DNA of 33,607 nt, from IMG/VR virus record IMGVR_UViG_3300036790_000261, positions 88,725 to 122,331 of that record. One strand, given 5' to 3'. This document shows positions 21,631-28,048 of this stretch, piece after piece; within the stretch, counting starts at the first letter, position 1, and each line of letters starts with the position of its first letter. The position numbers were made by a program, and so were the translations under genes. This stretch comes from a virus. A model generated the notes under the pieces. It ran no database searches and was not told the origin of the DNA. It saw only the letters and a program-made list of their open reading frames with translations.

Positions 21631-21897
21631 CCCGACGGTGTGCGGGCCGTGCGAGTGCGGGAACCGCACCCCCTGCTCCGCCGCCATCTCGTCGACCTGG
21701 TGCCGGCTGAACGGCTCAGGCAGCGGTGCCGCGTCCGTGTCGTACTGCACCGCCCCCGCCTCAACCGTCGAGGCCCCGAGCTTGCGCAGCCACGTCATCA
21801 CGCGGCCGTGCGGCCTGGTGCGCAGCGCTGACGTCAGCCGCTCGCGGCGGTCCCGGTCCTGCTGCCGGGCAATCGCCCGGATCAACTCTGGGTGCAT
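21628..21897 (-). CDS. Uncharacterised protein, 89 residues
   Basis: ATG at 21897 with GAAGGGGAACAGC upstream; upstream codons read through the palindrome and are excluded. Basic helical N-terminus (HPELIRAIARQQDRDRRERL) and an acidic C-terminal half ending HGPHTVG. No family recognised. Confidence 0.6.
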   Translation of the reverse strand: MHPELIRAIARQQDRDRRERLTSALRTRPHGRVMTWLRKLGASTVEAGAVQYDTDAAPLPEPFSRHQVDEMAAEQGVRFPHSHGPHTVG

Positions 21898-21920
21898 GCT
21901 GTTCCCCTTCTCTGTTGTGA

Positions 21921-21934
21921 CTGCCACGTGGCAG
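21921..21934 (-). repeat. Palindrome copy 10 (centre ACGT)
   Basis: The TAA stop of the isomerase-like gene abuts the core in sense. Confidence 0.9.
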
Positions 21935-22627
21935 TTAGAACCTCGCCCGCGGCGCGGCCAGCGCGGTCTCGTAGTTGGGGTGCAGCACCTTGTTGTCCTG
22001 CGCGATCCGCGCCTTCCACTGGTAGAAGCCGATCGGGGCGCCCTCCCACTCGGCGACGAAGCTGACGTAGGCCGGCGCCTTCATCTCGTGGTGGTCGTTG
22101 CGATCCGGCCCGATCTCGGCGACCTTGACGTCCCCCGCCATGAAGTGGAACTCCTCGGGCTCGCCGCTGGTCGGGTGCTTGTGGATGCTGACGGTGTCGG
22201 TCAGCATGACGGTCTCGCCCTCGGCGTGCTCCAGCCGCTCCGGTGACAGGACCTGGTGGCCGGTCAGGTGCGCGGTGTAGAAGCGGTTCAGGTCCGCCCA
22301 CGTCATCTTCAGGTCGGGCCGGTCCTGCGCCGGGTAGCCCGGGTCGTTCGGGTTGACGCACAGCGGCTCGACGGTCACCGTCATCCACGGGAAGAACGGG
22401 AACGAGGTGTACGCGTCGTGGACCGCCTGCACGTCCGCCACGTCCCACAGCGCGATGTGGTTCCTGGTGCCCGGAACACGCCACACCCGGGCGAACTCAC
22501 CCGACTCCAGGTACGGCCGGGCTGCCTCCGCCTCCGCCGCGTACATCTCCTGCTCCCACTGGTCATCCTTCACCAGGTCCCTGGCGGCCGGGAGCCTCAG
22601 GTTCATGCGGACGAGGAACATTGCCAT
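21935..22627 (-). CDS. Muconolactone-isomerase-like protein with C-terminal extension
   Basis: 230 residues. The first 95 resemble muconolactone delta-isomerase (CatC, about 96 residues): MFLVRMNLRLP at the start, EAEAARPYLESGEFARVWRV and NHIALWDV, then FPWMTVTVEPLCVNP. CatC isomerises muconolactone in the catechol branch of the beta-ketoadipate pathway. A further 135 residues of unknown fold follow (rich in His, Asp, Trp; includes TWADLNRFYTAHLTGHQVLS), making it over twice the usual length. Ribosome binding site GAAGGAGAAAGC. It lies 1.3 kb upstream, in sense, of the GMC enzyme in the same run; in some bacterial genomes such domains neighbour GMC oxidoreductases (recalled). The isomerase call is moderate; the substrate may differ. 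Confidence 0.65.
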   Translation of the reverse strand: MAMFLVRMNLRLPAARDLVKDDQWEQEMYAAEAEAARPYLESGEFARVWRVPGTRNHIALWDVADVQAVHDAYTSFPFFPWMTVTVEPLCVNPNDPGYPAQDRPDLKMTWADLNRFYTAHLTGHQVLSPERLEHAEGETVMLTDTVSIHKHPTSGEPEEFHFMAGDVKVAEIGPDRNDHHEMKAPAYVSFVAEWEGAPIGFYQWKARIAQDNKVLHPNYETALAAPRARF

Positions 22628-22646
22628 TGCTTTCTCCTTCTGCTGA

Positions 22647-22660
22647 CTGCCACGCGGCAG
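22647..22660 (+). repeat. Palindrome copy 11 (centre ACGC)
   Basis: TGA-core-TTG reads on the plus strand, opposite to the surrounding genes. It sits between the isomerase-like gene's ribosome binding site and the tandem hairpins. Confidence 0.85.
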
Positions 22661-22680
22661 TTGGGTGATTGCTGTTTAAG

Positions 22681-22740
22681 GCAGTGCGGCCCGGCGCCTG
22701 TCTAGTAGGCATCGTTTCCGGGATAGCCGGGCCGCACTGC
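22681..22740. ncRNA. Tandem hairpin 1: 15-bp stem, 30-base loop
   Basis: GCAGTGCGGCCCGGC (22681-22695) pairs perfectly with GCCGGGCCGCACTGC (22726-22740). The 30-base loop starts with a small hairpin (GCCT-7-AGGC) and ends with a single-stranded run. On neither strand does a U-tract follow. The gap contains no gene. Confidence 0.7.
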
Positions 22741-22766
22741 TGCTCTTTGGGCTTGCTGCGGTTAAG

Positions 22767-22826
22767 GCAGTGCGGCCCGGCGTTCCCAAACTGGGGGACG
22801 TATTAGGACTGGCCGGGCCGCACTGC
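22767..22826. ncRNA. Tandem hairpin 2: same stem, different 30-base loop
   Basis: The same 15-base arms as hairpin 1 recur at 22767-22781 and 22812-22826. The loop is again exactly 30 bases but unrelated in sequence, and again carries a small hairpin at its start (TCCC-AAACT-GGGG). The conserved stem with a free loop suggests a repeated RNA device. Confidence 0.7.
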
Positions 22827-22840
22827 TGTTCAGGGACGGG

Positions 22841-23119
22841 CTAGAAGCGCCCGACGTAATCGAGGAATTCCTGCACGGCCAGGGTGGTGAACGAAACGCC
22901 CCCCACCACGTCAGCCCCCAGGATCGGGCCGCCGACGAATGAGATCAGGCCGGAGCAGCCGAGCAGGCACATGTGAATGTGCAGCCGCCGCTGCATCTTC
23001 ACTGCCTCCTCCTCTTCCGACTTGACGAACTTGTGCAGCCCGACATCGAGCTTCGCCCGCGTCACGTGGTACCAGCGGGTCATCCGCTCCAGGCAGGACT
23101 TGCGGATCTCGACGATCAT
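22841..23119 (-). CDS. Membrane protein, 92 residues
   Basis: ATG overlaps the preceding stop as ATGA. Helical, charged N-terminal half (IRKSCLERMTRWYHVTRAKL, KSEEEEAVKMQRRLHIHMCL) followed by one or two membrane segments (GCSGLISFVGGPILGADVVG). Role unknown. Its stop TAG is 15 bases from the tandem hairpins. Confidence 0.65.
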   Translation of the reverse strand: MIVEIRKSCLERMTRWYHVTRAKLDVGLHKFVKSEEEEAVKMQRRLHIHMCLLGCSGLISFVGGPILGADVVGGVSFTTLAVQEFLDYVGRF

Positions 23120-23472
23120 TCAATGACCTCGTACTTTCGCTGAGTCGCCATGTACGTAGCGACGATCGGGGCTTTCCCGCTCTGGTTCATGTACGCGAAC
23201 GCCGTCGCCCGGCTCGCGCCGAACAAGTCGAAGTCATCGCAGTACAGGTACCGCATGTCCGGCAGGCACTCGCCGATGGCGGTGATGTGCGACACCACGC
23301 ACGCGTGATCGCTTAGGCACACGATCAGCAGCGGCTTTCCCGTTGACGCCGCGATGATCGCCCCGATCGCGATTCCGTGGTGGTCGCCGGCGACGACGAT
23401 GGCGTCGAACTCGTCTACGTAGTCAGCCAGGTCATCGACGGCCTGGACCGAGTAGTCGTCCGGGGTCGCCAT
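23116..23472 (-). CDS. Phosphoribosyltransferase-like protein, 118 residues
   Basis: A Rossmann-like alternation of strands and helices: FDAIVVAGDHHGIAIGAIIA, KPLLIVCLSDHACVVSH and then MRYLYCDDFDLFGASRA. The last segment has the D-D-x-x-x-x-G-(A)-S/T layout of the PRPP-binding loop of type I phosphoribosyltransferases. Such enzymes move nucleobases to or from PRPP. The usual flexible-loop residues are not obvious, and the protein is shorter than most family members (about 170), so it may be catalytically altered. Function is tentative. Confidence 0.5.
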   Translation of the reverse strand: MATPDDYSVQAVDDLADYVDEFDAIVVAGDHHGIAIGAIIAASTGKPLLIVCLSDHACVVSHITAIGECLPDMRYLYCDDFDLFGASRATAFAYMNQSGKAPIVATYMATQRKYEVIE

Positions 23473-23473
23473 G

Positions 23474-23629
23474 TCAGTAGCCGTCCTCGATCTGGTGGGC
23501 GCTGGTCATGAGCGCCGCGTACAAGCGCTTGCACCCGCACGCCTTTGCCGCGCTGCACAGCCGGTAGCGCCAGCGGACAGCCCGCAGCAGCCCCGGGGGG
23601 TAGGTGACCGTGATCTCTCCTGTTTGCAT
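23474..23629 (-). CDS. Small protein with Cys pair, 51 residues
   Basis: ATG at 23629 with GGAAAGGAAAACCGC upstream. Begins QTGEITVTYPPGLLRAVRWR, then CSAAKACGCKR, three Cys in nine residues, and ends HQIEDGY. It stops 1 base before the next start. No family recognised. Confidence 0.6.
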   Translation of the reverse strand: MQTGEITVTYPPGLLRAVRWRYRLCSAAKACGCKRLYAALMTSAHQIEDGY

Positions 23630-23658
23630 GCGGTTTTCCTTTCCTTGTTTTCCTTCAA

Positions 23659-23672
23659 CTGCCGCGTGGCAG
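23659..23672 (-). repeat. Palindrome copy 12 (centre GCGT)
   Basis: CAA-core-TCA on the plus strand, in sense between the stop at 23680 (7 bases away) and the ribosome binding site of the 51-residue gene. Confidence 0.85.
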
Positions 23673-23679
23673 TCAGCTG

Positions 23680-24150
23680 TTACTTCCGGCCCGCGATGAG
23701 CATGTCGTGCGGGTCTCGGTACTGCGCTTGCCACTCCGGGGTCCGGCTCTGGTCTTCGTAGTAGCCGCGGTGCGGGTGAAACGGCGCGTACCAGGAACCG
23801 TCCGGCGCCTTGTACCGGGCGAACTCGCGGTTCTCGTGCTCGTCGCACCAATTGATCTTCTCCAGCACCCAGAACATGAGCGCGTCCTTGTTCTTCCTCG
23901 CAAATTCGGGTACGCCAAGCGGAAATTGCAGTGTCCACGGCTCCGGGTACGTGCCGTCCGGTGCCGTCACGGACGAGTTCCGGCCTTCCTTTTCCAGCGT
24001 GACGAGCAGCCTGGACGGGACGTCGTTGGCACCGTAGCCCGGCCAGGGGCTTGCGCTTGCTGACACCGACCAGCCGGGCGGCCAGGTGGTGTCCTCGTTG
24101 AGAAACCGCGCGGAATCCTCGGGGCTAAGCGGGGTACTGCTGTCAGTCAT
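23680..24150 (-). CDS. Uncharacterised protein, 156 residues
   Basis: ATG at 24150 with GAGAAGGGACACAC upstream; longer frame reads through the terminator and is excluded. Contains PPGWSVSASASPWPGYGAND, beta strands SRLLVTLEKEGRNSS, aromatic EPWTLQFPLGVPEFARKN and Trp/Tyr/His-rich WYAPFHPHRGYYED. The Pro/Trp/Tyr-rich composition hints at a beta-rich domain, perhaps sugar- or ligand-binding (weak). No family recognised. Confidence 0.65.
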   Translation of the reverse strand: MTDSSTPLSPEDSARFLNEDTTWPPGWSVSASASPWPGYGANDVPSRLLVTLEKEGRNSSVTAPDGTYPEPWTLQFPLGVPEFARKNKDALMFWVLEKINWCDEHENREFARYKAPDGSWYAPFHPHRGYYEDQSRTPEWQAQYRDPHDMLIAGRK

Positions 24151-24174
24151 GCGTGTGTCCCTTCTCGTTGACCG

Positions 24175-24241
24175 TTCCGCCCGTTCGGGCACGGAAAAGG
24201 CCGGCGCCAACTGCCACGCGGCAGTCAGCCCCGGCCCCACC
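24175..24241 (-). terminator. Two-hairpin terminator, palindrome copy 13 (centre ACGC)
   Basis: In sense GGCCGGGGC ... GCGCCGGCC forms a lower stem below the palindrome core (24211-24224), 17 pairs with one mismatch, followed by TTTT. A second hairpin TTCCG-CCCG-tt-CGGG-ca-CGGAA (24175-24196) follows at once. A 15-base CCGTTAGCTCACGG box precedes. The layout is shared with 26.8 kb. Confidence 0.75.
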
Positions 24242-24254
24242 GTGAGCTAACGGG

Positions 24255-24374
24255 TCAGCTTTCCCCCGTTGTTTCGATCGACCCTTCTACGAAGGTATTG
24301 CGCGCGGTTTCCAGGAGAGCCCCGGCGCTTTCCGGGTCATTGTCTTCCAGGTAGTCGATGGCGTTGTCGATCAT
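24255..24374 (-). CDS. Small acidic protein, 39 residues (or 54 from an ATA start at 24419)
   Basis: From ATG 24374 the frame is a typical acidic helical protein, IDNAIDYLEDNDPESAGALL, ending in a TGA at the terminator. The same frame continues upstream without a stop to 24419, where GGGGGCAAGGCAG precedes ATA, with REESPVYWAWYLKTM reading well. Whether translation starts at the weakly preceded ATG or at ATA, or whether a start further up was lost, is unclear. Confidence 0.45.
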   Translation of the reverse strand: MIDNAIDYLEDNDPESAGALLETARNTFVEGSIETTGES

Positions 24375-24431
24375 TGTCTTGAGGTACCACGCCCAGTAGA
24401 CCGGGCTTTCTTCGCGTATCTGCCTTGCCCC

Positions 24432-25367
24432 CTACTGAACCAGCGTCTTGCCCGACAGCGCGTGCCGCTTGTAGCACTGGCAGCCCTCGTCCTCGGGCAA
24501 GCAGCAGAAAACGCAGCTGAAGCAGTGTTCGCAGTAATCGTCGTCCGGGTACACGCCAACCTGGTCGCATACCGCGCACACCAGTCCGTACGCCTCGTCG
24601 TCCAGCTGGCCGGCGCTGTACGCGTCTTCCGGGTCGTGCGGCATCGTGACCCCTGCGTTCTGCTCGTGGAACAGCAGGTACTTCGCAGTCATCGCGAACG
24701 TGTCACTCAGGTGGGCGTAGCCGCGCTCGGAGTGATAGTCCCCCCGGTAGCCGGCCCCCCAGTTGAACGCCTTGACGCCGAGGTGGTCCAGGTAAGCGAT
24801 GTCGGAGAAGCTGCCCCGCCCGACCTCCGCGCCGCACGCCTCCACCCGCTGGCACGACTCGTCGTCCTCGTACTGGTACATGACGACGTCGGTGCCGCCC
24901 CGGTCGAACTCGATCACGTGGTCGTAGTCCTTGCCCGCCTTGAAGGACTCAGCGGTTGACTGGCCGTCTTCCTCCCCGACGGTGAGCAGCCAGTCGCAGG
25001 TGATCCCGAGTTTCGGCAGCAGGTCCAGGATCACGTACGCGCCTAGCCGGTCGTCGAGTGCCCCGGAAACAACCAGCGGTCCCCCCCGCGTGCGGGAGAA
25101 CCTGGGCGCGCGGCGGTCCGGGCGGACCACGGTGTCCAGGTGCGCGACGGCCAGCACGCTGCTTCCGTTGTCCCGGAAGTGGTAGTAGTCAGCCGCCGGC
25201 CTGCCGCGCCAACTGCCACGTGGCAGTTCACCGGCCCCGGTCTTGACCGTTTCCATCGTGAAGGCGGCCCCGAAGTCCTGCTCCGGCATGGTCAGGACGC
25301 GGGCCAGGTCGCGCTGCCGGTACGCCCCCTGGACTTGACGGGCGACTGAGTTCTTCTTACGCGACAT
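24432..25367 (-). CDS. Metallopeptidase of the M20/M28 type with C-terminal zinc-ribbon-like tail
   Basis: 311 residues; ATG 25367 preceded by AAAGGAGACAGTGC. The metal-site pattern is clear: AVAHLDTV (first His, Asp), SGALDDRLGAYVILD (bridging Asp), TVGEEDGQ (catalytic Glu-Glu), a later EFDRGG, and YHSERGYAHLSDTF (last His). This suits co-catalytic two-zinc exopeptidases. The last 80 residues hold about ten Cys (CAVCDQVGVYPDDDYCEHC then CVFCC and CQC), an unusual added zinc-binding tail. A palindrome copy lies in frame near the start. Peptidase fold likely; substrate unknown. Confidence 0.8.
   Translation of the reverse strand: MSRKKNSVARQVQGAYRQRDLARVLTMPEQDFGAAFTMETVKTGAGELPRGSWRGRPAADYYHFRDNGSSVLAVAHLDTVVRPDRRAPRFSRTRGGPLVVSGALDDRLGAYVILDLLPKLGITCDWLLTVGEEDGQSTAESFKAGKDYDHVIEFDRGGTDVVMYQYEDDESCQRVEACGAEVGRGSFSDIAYLDHLGVKAFNWGAGYRGDYHSERGYAHLSDTFAMTAKYLLFHEQNAGVTMPHDPEDAYSAGQLDDEAYGLVCAVCDQVGVYPDDDYCEHCFSCVFCCLPEDEGCQCYKRHALSGKTLVQ
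25213..25226 (-). repeat. Palindrome copy 14 (centre ACGT), inside the peptidase gene
   Basis: A perfect 18-bp palindrome AACTGCCACGTGGCAGTT translated as ELPRGSW. Its presence in frame argues against a pure terminator role. Confidence 0.85.
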
Positions 25368-26736
25368 GCACTGTCTCCTTTTCGGTTCGGGCGGCCTGCT
25401 CGTCACTGAACAGGTCAGCGTGCGCGGAGACGCCCGGGTATACGCCTTTGCTCTCGTACTCCCCGGCGATATCCTCGGGCGCGACCAGGTAGCCGTTTTT
25501 GCCGTTGATGTACATCGGCTCGCATTCGAAACTGGTTTTCCGGTACGTCCAGCCCGTCATGTGCGCCATGATCCGGGCGGCGGCGTACTCGCTCAGGTCG
25601 CCGTACCCGTTGAACACCATGAACGCGTCCGGGGTTTCCGTGTCGAAAGTCGGACCTAGCGGCATTCCGTAGTCCATCATTCGCCGCAAGGGCATGACCC
25701 ACGCGCGACCGGAAACAAACCCGTACTCGCTGCTGAACGTGCGCAGCCCGAACCCGCCGTTAGTCTTGAGCGCGCACCGGCTTTCCTTGTAGTCGGTCCA
25801 CCAGCATGAGCCCTCGTGGTAGAAGTCTTCCGCGCTTAGGTTCAGGTCCCGGGTGACTTCGACAACGTAACTAGACTGGCTGCCGCTGTTATCCCGCGCG
25901 ATGCAGCCAACCTGCGCCAGGATTTTCGGGGAAAGCCTCACCCCGTACACCGTGTAGGCAAACCGGCTGAGCCGCTTGGGGTAGTTGCCCCGCTTGTCCT
26001 GCCACAGGTCACCCAGGACGGCCAGGTCGTACACCAGGTTTGTACTTTCACCCTGTACGTTCAGTTCCTGCCGAAGGTAGCTCTTGATGGCGTCCAGCCC
26101 CGGCGCGGAGATGATCCCGGCCGGCAGCGTGACCGTCACCCGCGTGTCGTTAGCCAGCGGCGGCGCGCCGTCATTGCGGACGGTGAACGACTCTTGCGGC
26201 GACACGCAGCCGCAGCCGTCCTCGTCGTCGTGGTCGTGCTCGTCCTCGTACTCGTCGGCGTAATAGCCTTCGCAGTACTCGCAGTACGTGTAGTCCCGCC
26301 CCAGGCAGTTTGCGCAGGTGTCGTCACCGTTGAGCGCGGTGATCAGGTCACCGTCCGGGTACTTGCTTGCGCAGCCGGCGCAGCTAACCCAGCTGTCGGC
26401 GCACGGCTCGCAGAGACGGTCCGTGCTTATCTCCCCGGCCTGGCTCGTTTCATCTTCCCAGGCGGGTGCGCCGCAGCCTGAGTTGACGCAGAAGACCACG
26501 CTGTCGATCTCGGCCGGGTTACGGGTGATGCTGCGCAGGAACGCCCGGAACGCGGGCTTGGAGCTACTTTCGAAGTCGCCCCACAGGTCAGCCAGGTTCA
26601 GGTCCTCGGCGCAGACGTTCTTCGGGTTCCCGTCCCGGTCGTAGCCGTCCCGGTCAGCCCCGTTAGCGTCGTAGCCCTCGCCGTCGTAGCCGTCTGCCTC
26701 ACCGAACAGCGGCTCGAAGCAGTAGGTCACAGTCAT
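25357..26736 (-). CDS. Large Cys-rich, acidic conserved-looking protein, 459 residues
   Basis: N-terminal acidic repeats GYDGEGYDANGADRDGYDRD, then an extended set of Cys pairs (CGAP..., CEPC, CAGC, CANC, CEYC) forming two or three zinc-finger-like sites, a very acidic loop DEYEDEHDHDDEDGCGC, and a C-terminal mixed alpha/beta half (about residues 200-459) with many Tyr/Phe. It overlaps the peptidase start by 11 bases. Zinc-finger content suggests nucleic-acid or protein binding (inference). No known family assigned. Confidence 0.7.
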   Translation of the reverse strand: MTVTYCFEPLFGEADGYDGEGYDANGADRDGYDRDGNPKNVCAEDLNLADLWGDFESSSKPAFRAFLRSITRNPAEIDSVVFCVNSGCGAPAWEDETSQAGEISTDRLCEPCADSWVSCAGCASKYPDGDLITALNGDDTCANCLGRDYTYCEYCEGYYADEYEDEHDHDDEDGCGCVSPQESFTVRNDGAPPLANDTRVTVTLPAGIISAPGLDAIKSYLRQELNVQGESTNLVYDLAVLGDLWQDKRGNYPKRLSRFAYTVYGVRLSPKILAQVGCIARDNSGSQSSYVVEVTRDLNLSAEDFYHEGSCWWTDYKESRCALKTNGGFGLRTFSSEYGFVSGRAWVMPLRRMMDYGMPLGPTFDTETPDAFMVFNGYGDLSEYAAARIMAHMTGWTYRKTSFECEPMYINGKNGYLVAPEDIAGEYESKGVYPGVSAHADLFSDEQAARTEKETVHVA

Positions 26737-26764
26737 TTCATGCCGTCCCCTTCTTGATTCCGTT

Positions 26765-26832
26765 CCGCCCGTTCGGGCACGGAAAAGGCCCGTGCCAACT
26801 GCCGCGTGGCAGTCAGGCGGGCCTCAACCGTG
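26765..26832 (-). terminator. Two-hairpin terminator, palindrome copy 15 (centre GCGT)
   Basis: Same design as 24.2 kb: AGGCCCG...CGGGCCT lower stem under the palindrome (core 26799-26812), a TTTT run after it, then the identical second hairpin, all preceded in sense by the same 15-base box. The lower stems differ in sequence between the two loci but both pair. Confidence 0.75.
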
Positions 26833-26850
26833 AGCTAACGGCTCAGTCAG

Positions 26851-27057
26851 TTATTTGATCAGGGTCACCATGGTGAGGTTCTTGTACCGCACTGACAGGG
26901 TGACGCCGGCCGGCTTGTCCAGCTTGTTGATGTACCGCCCGTCATCGGGCGATGACATGTCGTTGATCTGGAAGTCCTTGCCGGCGTTCCAGTCCGCCAG
27001 CACGGCGGCCTTTGACTTGTAGTCGCGCCCGTACGCGGGGACCACGGTTAGGTACAT
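26851..27057 (-). CDS. Uncharacterised small protein, 68 residues
   Basis: ATG at 27057 preceded by AACGGAGCAAGGC, a leader shared with several genes here. Beta-rich: YLTVVPAYGRDYKSKAAVLA, then FQINDMSSPDDGRYINKLDK and a final VTLSVRYKNLTMVTLIK. No family recognised. Its upstream neighbour is separated by a palindrome. Confidence 0.65.
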   Translation of the reverse strand: MYLTVVPAYGRDYKSKAAVLADWNAGKDFQINDMSSPDDGRYINKLDKPAGVTLSVRYKNLTMVTLIK

Positions 27058-27077
27058 GCCTTGCTCCGTTCTCTCAA

Positions 27078-27091
27078 CTGCCACGTGGCAG
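27078..27091 (-). repeat. Palindrome copy 16 (centre ACGT)
   Basis: The TGA of the gene at 27092 abuts the core; GAGAGAACGGAGCAAGGC then ATG follows in sense. Confidence 0.9.
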
Positions 27092-27436
27092 TCAGTCTTG
27101 GCTCTTGTCCCGGTTGTCGTCCGGTGTGTGCCCGAAGGCGTCGATCTCGCCGCGCTCGTACGCCATCCGCATCTCGCCGATTGCTGAGTCCCGCTGGTCT
27201 TGCAGAGAGCGCGGCTGCCTGATGTACAGCGTCTGGTAGTTCGTGCGGATCAGCAGCCCCATGGTCTTGGCCAGTTCCGCGAACTTGATCAGCACGGCCG
27301 GCGCTACCTCGCTCTCGCCCAGGTTCAGGCTCGCCACGTCAGTGGCCCTGAAGTAGGTCGCCAGCTTCGTGCGCACCCACTCGTCAACTGCTTCCGGCGG
27401 GAAGAAGTCGTATGCTGCCTTGTGACTCATGCTCAT
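27092..27436 (-). CDS. Uncharacterised protein, 114 residues
   Basis: ATG with ACGGAGCAAGGC upstream. Helical, largely charged protein: AAYDFFPPEAVDEWVRTKLA, FAELAKTMGLLIRTNYQTL, and a polar C-terminus. No family recognised. Confidence 0.65.
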   Translation of the reverse strand: MSMSHKAAYDFFPPEAVDEWVRTKLATYFRATDVASLNLGESEVAPAVLIKFAELAKTMGLLIRTNYQTLYIRQPRSLQDQRDSAIGEMRMAYERGEIDAFGHTPDDNRDKSQD

Positions 27437-27457
27437 GCCTTGCTCCGTTTCCCGTAA

Positions 27458-27471
27458 CTGCCATGCGGCAG
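27458..27471 (-). repeat. Palindrome copy 17 (centre ATGC)
   Basis: The only copy with this centre. In sense it follows a spacer of 19 bases after the stop at 27491, then precedes ACGGGAAACGGAGCAAGGC. Confidence 0.85.
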
Positions 27472-27490
27472 TCAGCTAGTGAACTGTGAG

Positions 27491-27694
27491 TTAGCGGTGT
27501 AGTGCGCGGAGCAATCTTGCTCTTACCCCCGTGGAGCCGCCGGGGCGGCGTGCGAGGGCAGCTGAACAACCCGCGCCCCTTGTGCCGTCACCGTAGATCG
27601 CGACGTAGCTACCGCTGGGCAGGTGCACGACTGCGTACTCTTGCGTGCTGTGCAGGGTGATTGCACCGCGGAATCTTCCTGGCTTGCTGTTCAT
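27491..27694 (-). CDS. Uncharacterised small protein, 67 residues
   Basis: ATG at 27694 with ACGGAGC upstream. Beta-rich N-terminus (SKPGRFRGAITLHSTQEYAV) and a basic, Arg-rich C-terminal third (VRARLLRALHR). No family recognised. Confidence 0.6.
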   Translation of the reverse strand: MNSKPGRFRGAITLHSTQEYAVVHLPSGSYVAIYGDGTRGAGCSAALARRPGGSTGVRARLLRALHR

Positions 27695-27714
27695 GGTGCT
27701 CCGTTTTCTCTCAA

Positions 27715-27728
27715 CTGCCACGTGGCAG
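27715..27728 (-). repeat. Palindrome copy 18 (centre ACGT)
   Basis: A TAA stop abuts the core. In sense GAGAGAAAACGGAGCACC and ATG follow. Confidence 0.9.
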
Positions 27729-27848
27729 TTACGCGATGTTGGCCAGTACCAGCAGCTCGATAGCGATAGCGATGACGCCTAGCCACCACGCCATGCCCCA
27801 CAGCAGGGTGACCAGCGCGGTGAACGCGACGACGATTACGCAGCCCAT
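27729..27848 (-). CDS. Membrane mini-protein, 39 residues
   Basis: ATG at 27848, inside the end of the upstream gene (13-base overlap). Almost entirely hydrophobic: GCVIVVAFTALVTLLWGMAW, then WLGVIAIAIELLVLANIA, one or two membrane helices. A longer frame is not used. Confidence 0.6.
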   Translation of the reverse strand: MGCVIVVAFTALVTLLWGMAWWLGVIAIAIELLVLANIA

Positions 27849-28027
27849 GTCCGGGCCCAGTTCCGCAGCCGGGCCAGGACAAGCCGCTTGTTCGCCTGCC
27901 TGCGCAGCGCCGTGCACTCCTCCAGGGAGAAGCTAGCTTCGATGACGCCGAGGAACCAGTCATCCCGCTCGGCCACCTCCGCGCGGAGGATCGTGTTTCG
28001 CATTGCCTGCCGTTCACGCTCTGTCAT
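27836..28027 (-). CDS. Small helical protein, 63 residues
   Basis: ATG at 28027 with ACGGAGTAAGGGC upstream. Helical: TERERQAMRNTILRAEVAER, DWFLGVIEASFSLEECTALR, and a basic end. No family recognised. Confidence 0.65.
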   Translation of the reverse strand: MTERERQAMRNTILRAEVAERDDWFLGVIEASFSLEECTALRRQANKRLVLARLRNWARTWAA

Positions 28028-28048
28028 GCCCTTACTCCGTTCTCTCAA

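Noticed and set aside
22681-22826. CRISPR array
   Set aside because: Only two units, and the repeat is split into two arms around the variable part, not a repeat-spacer pattern; no cas genes are in the window.
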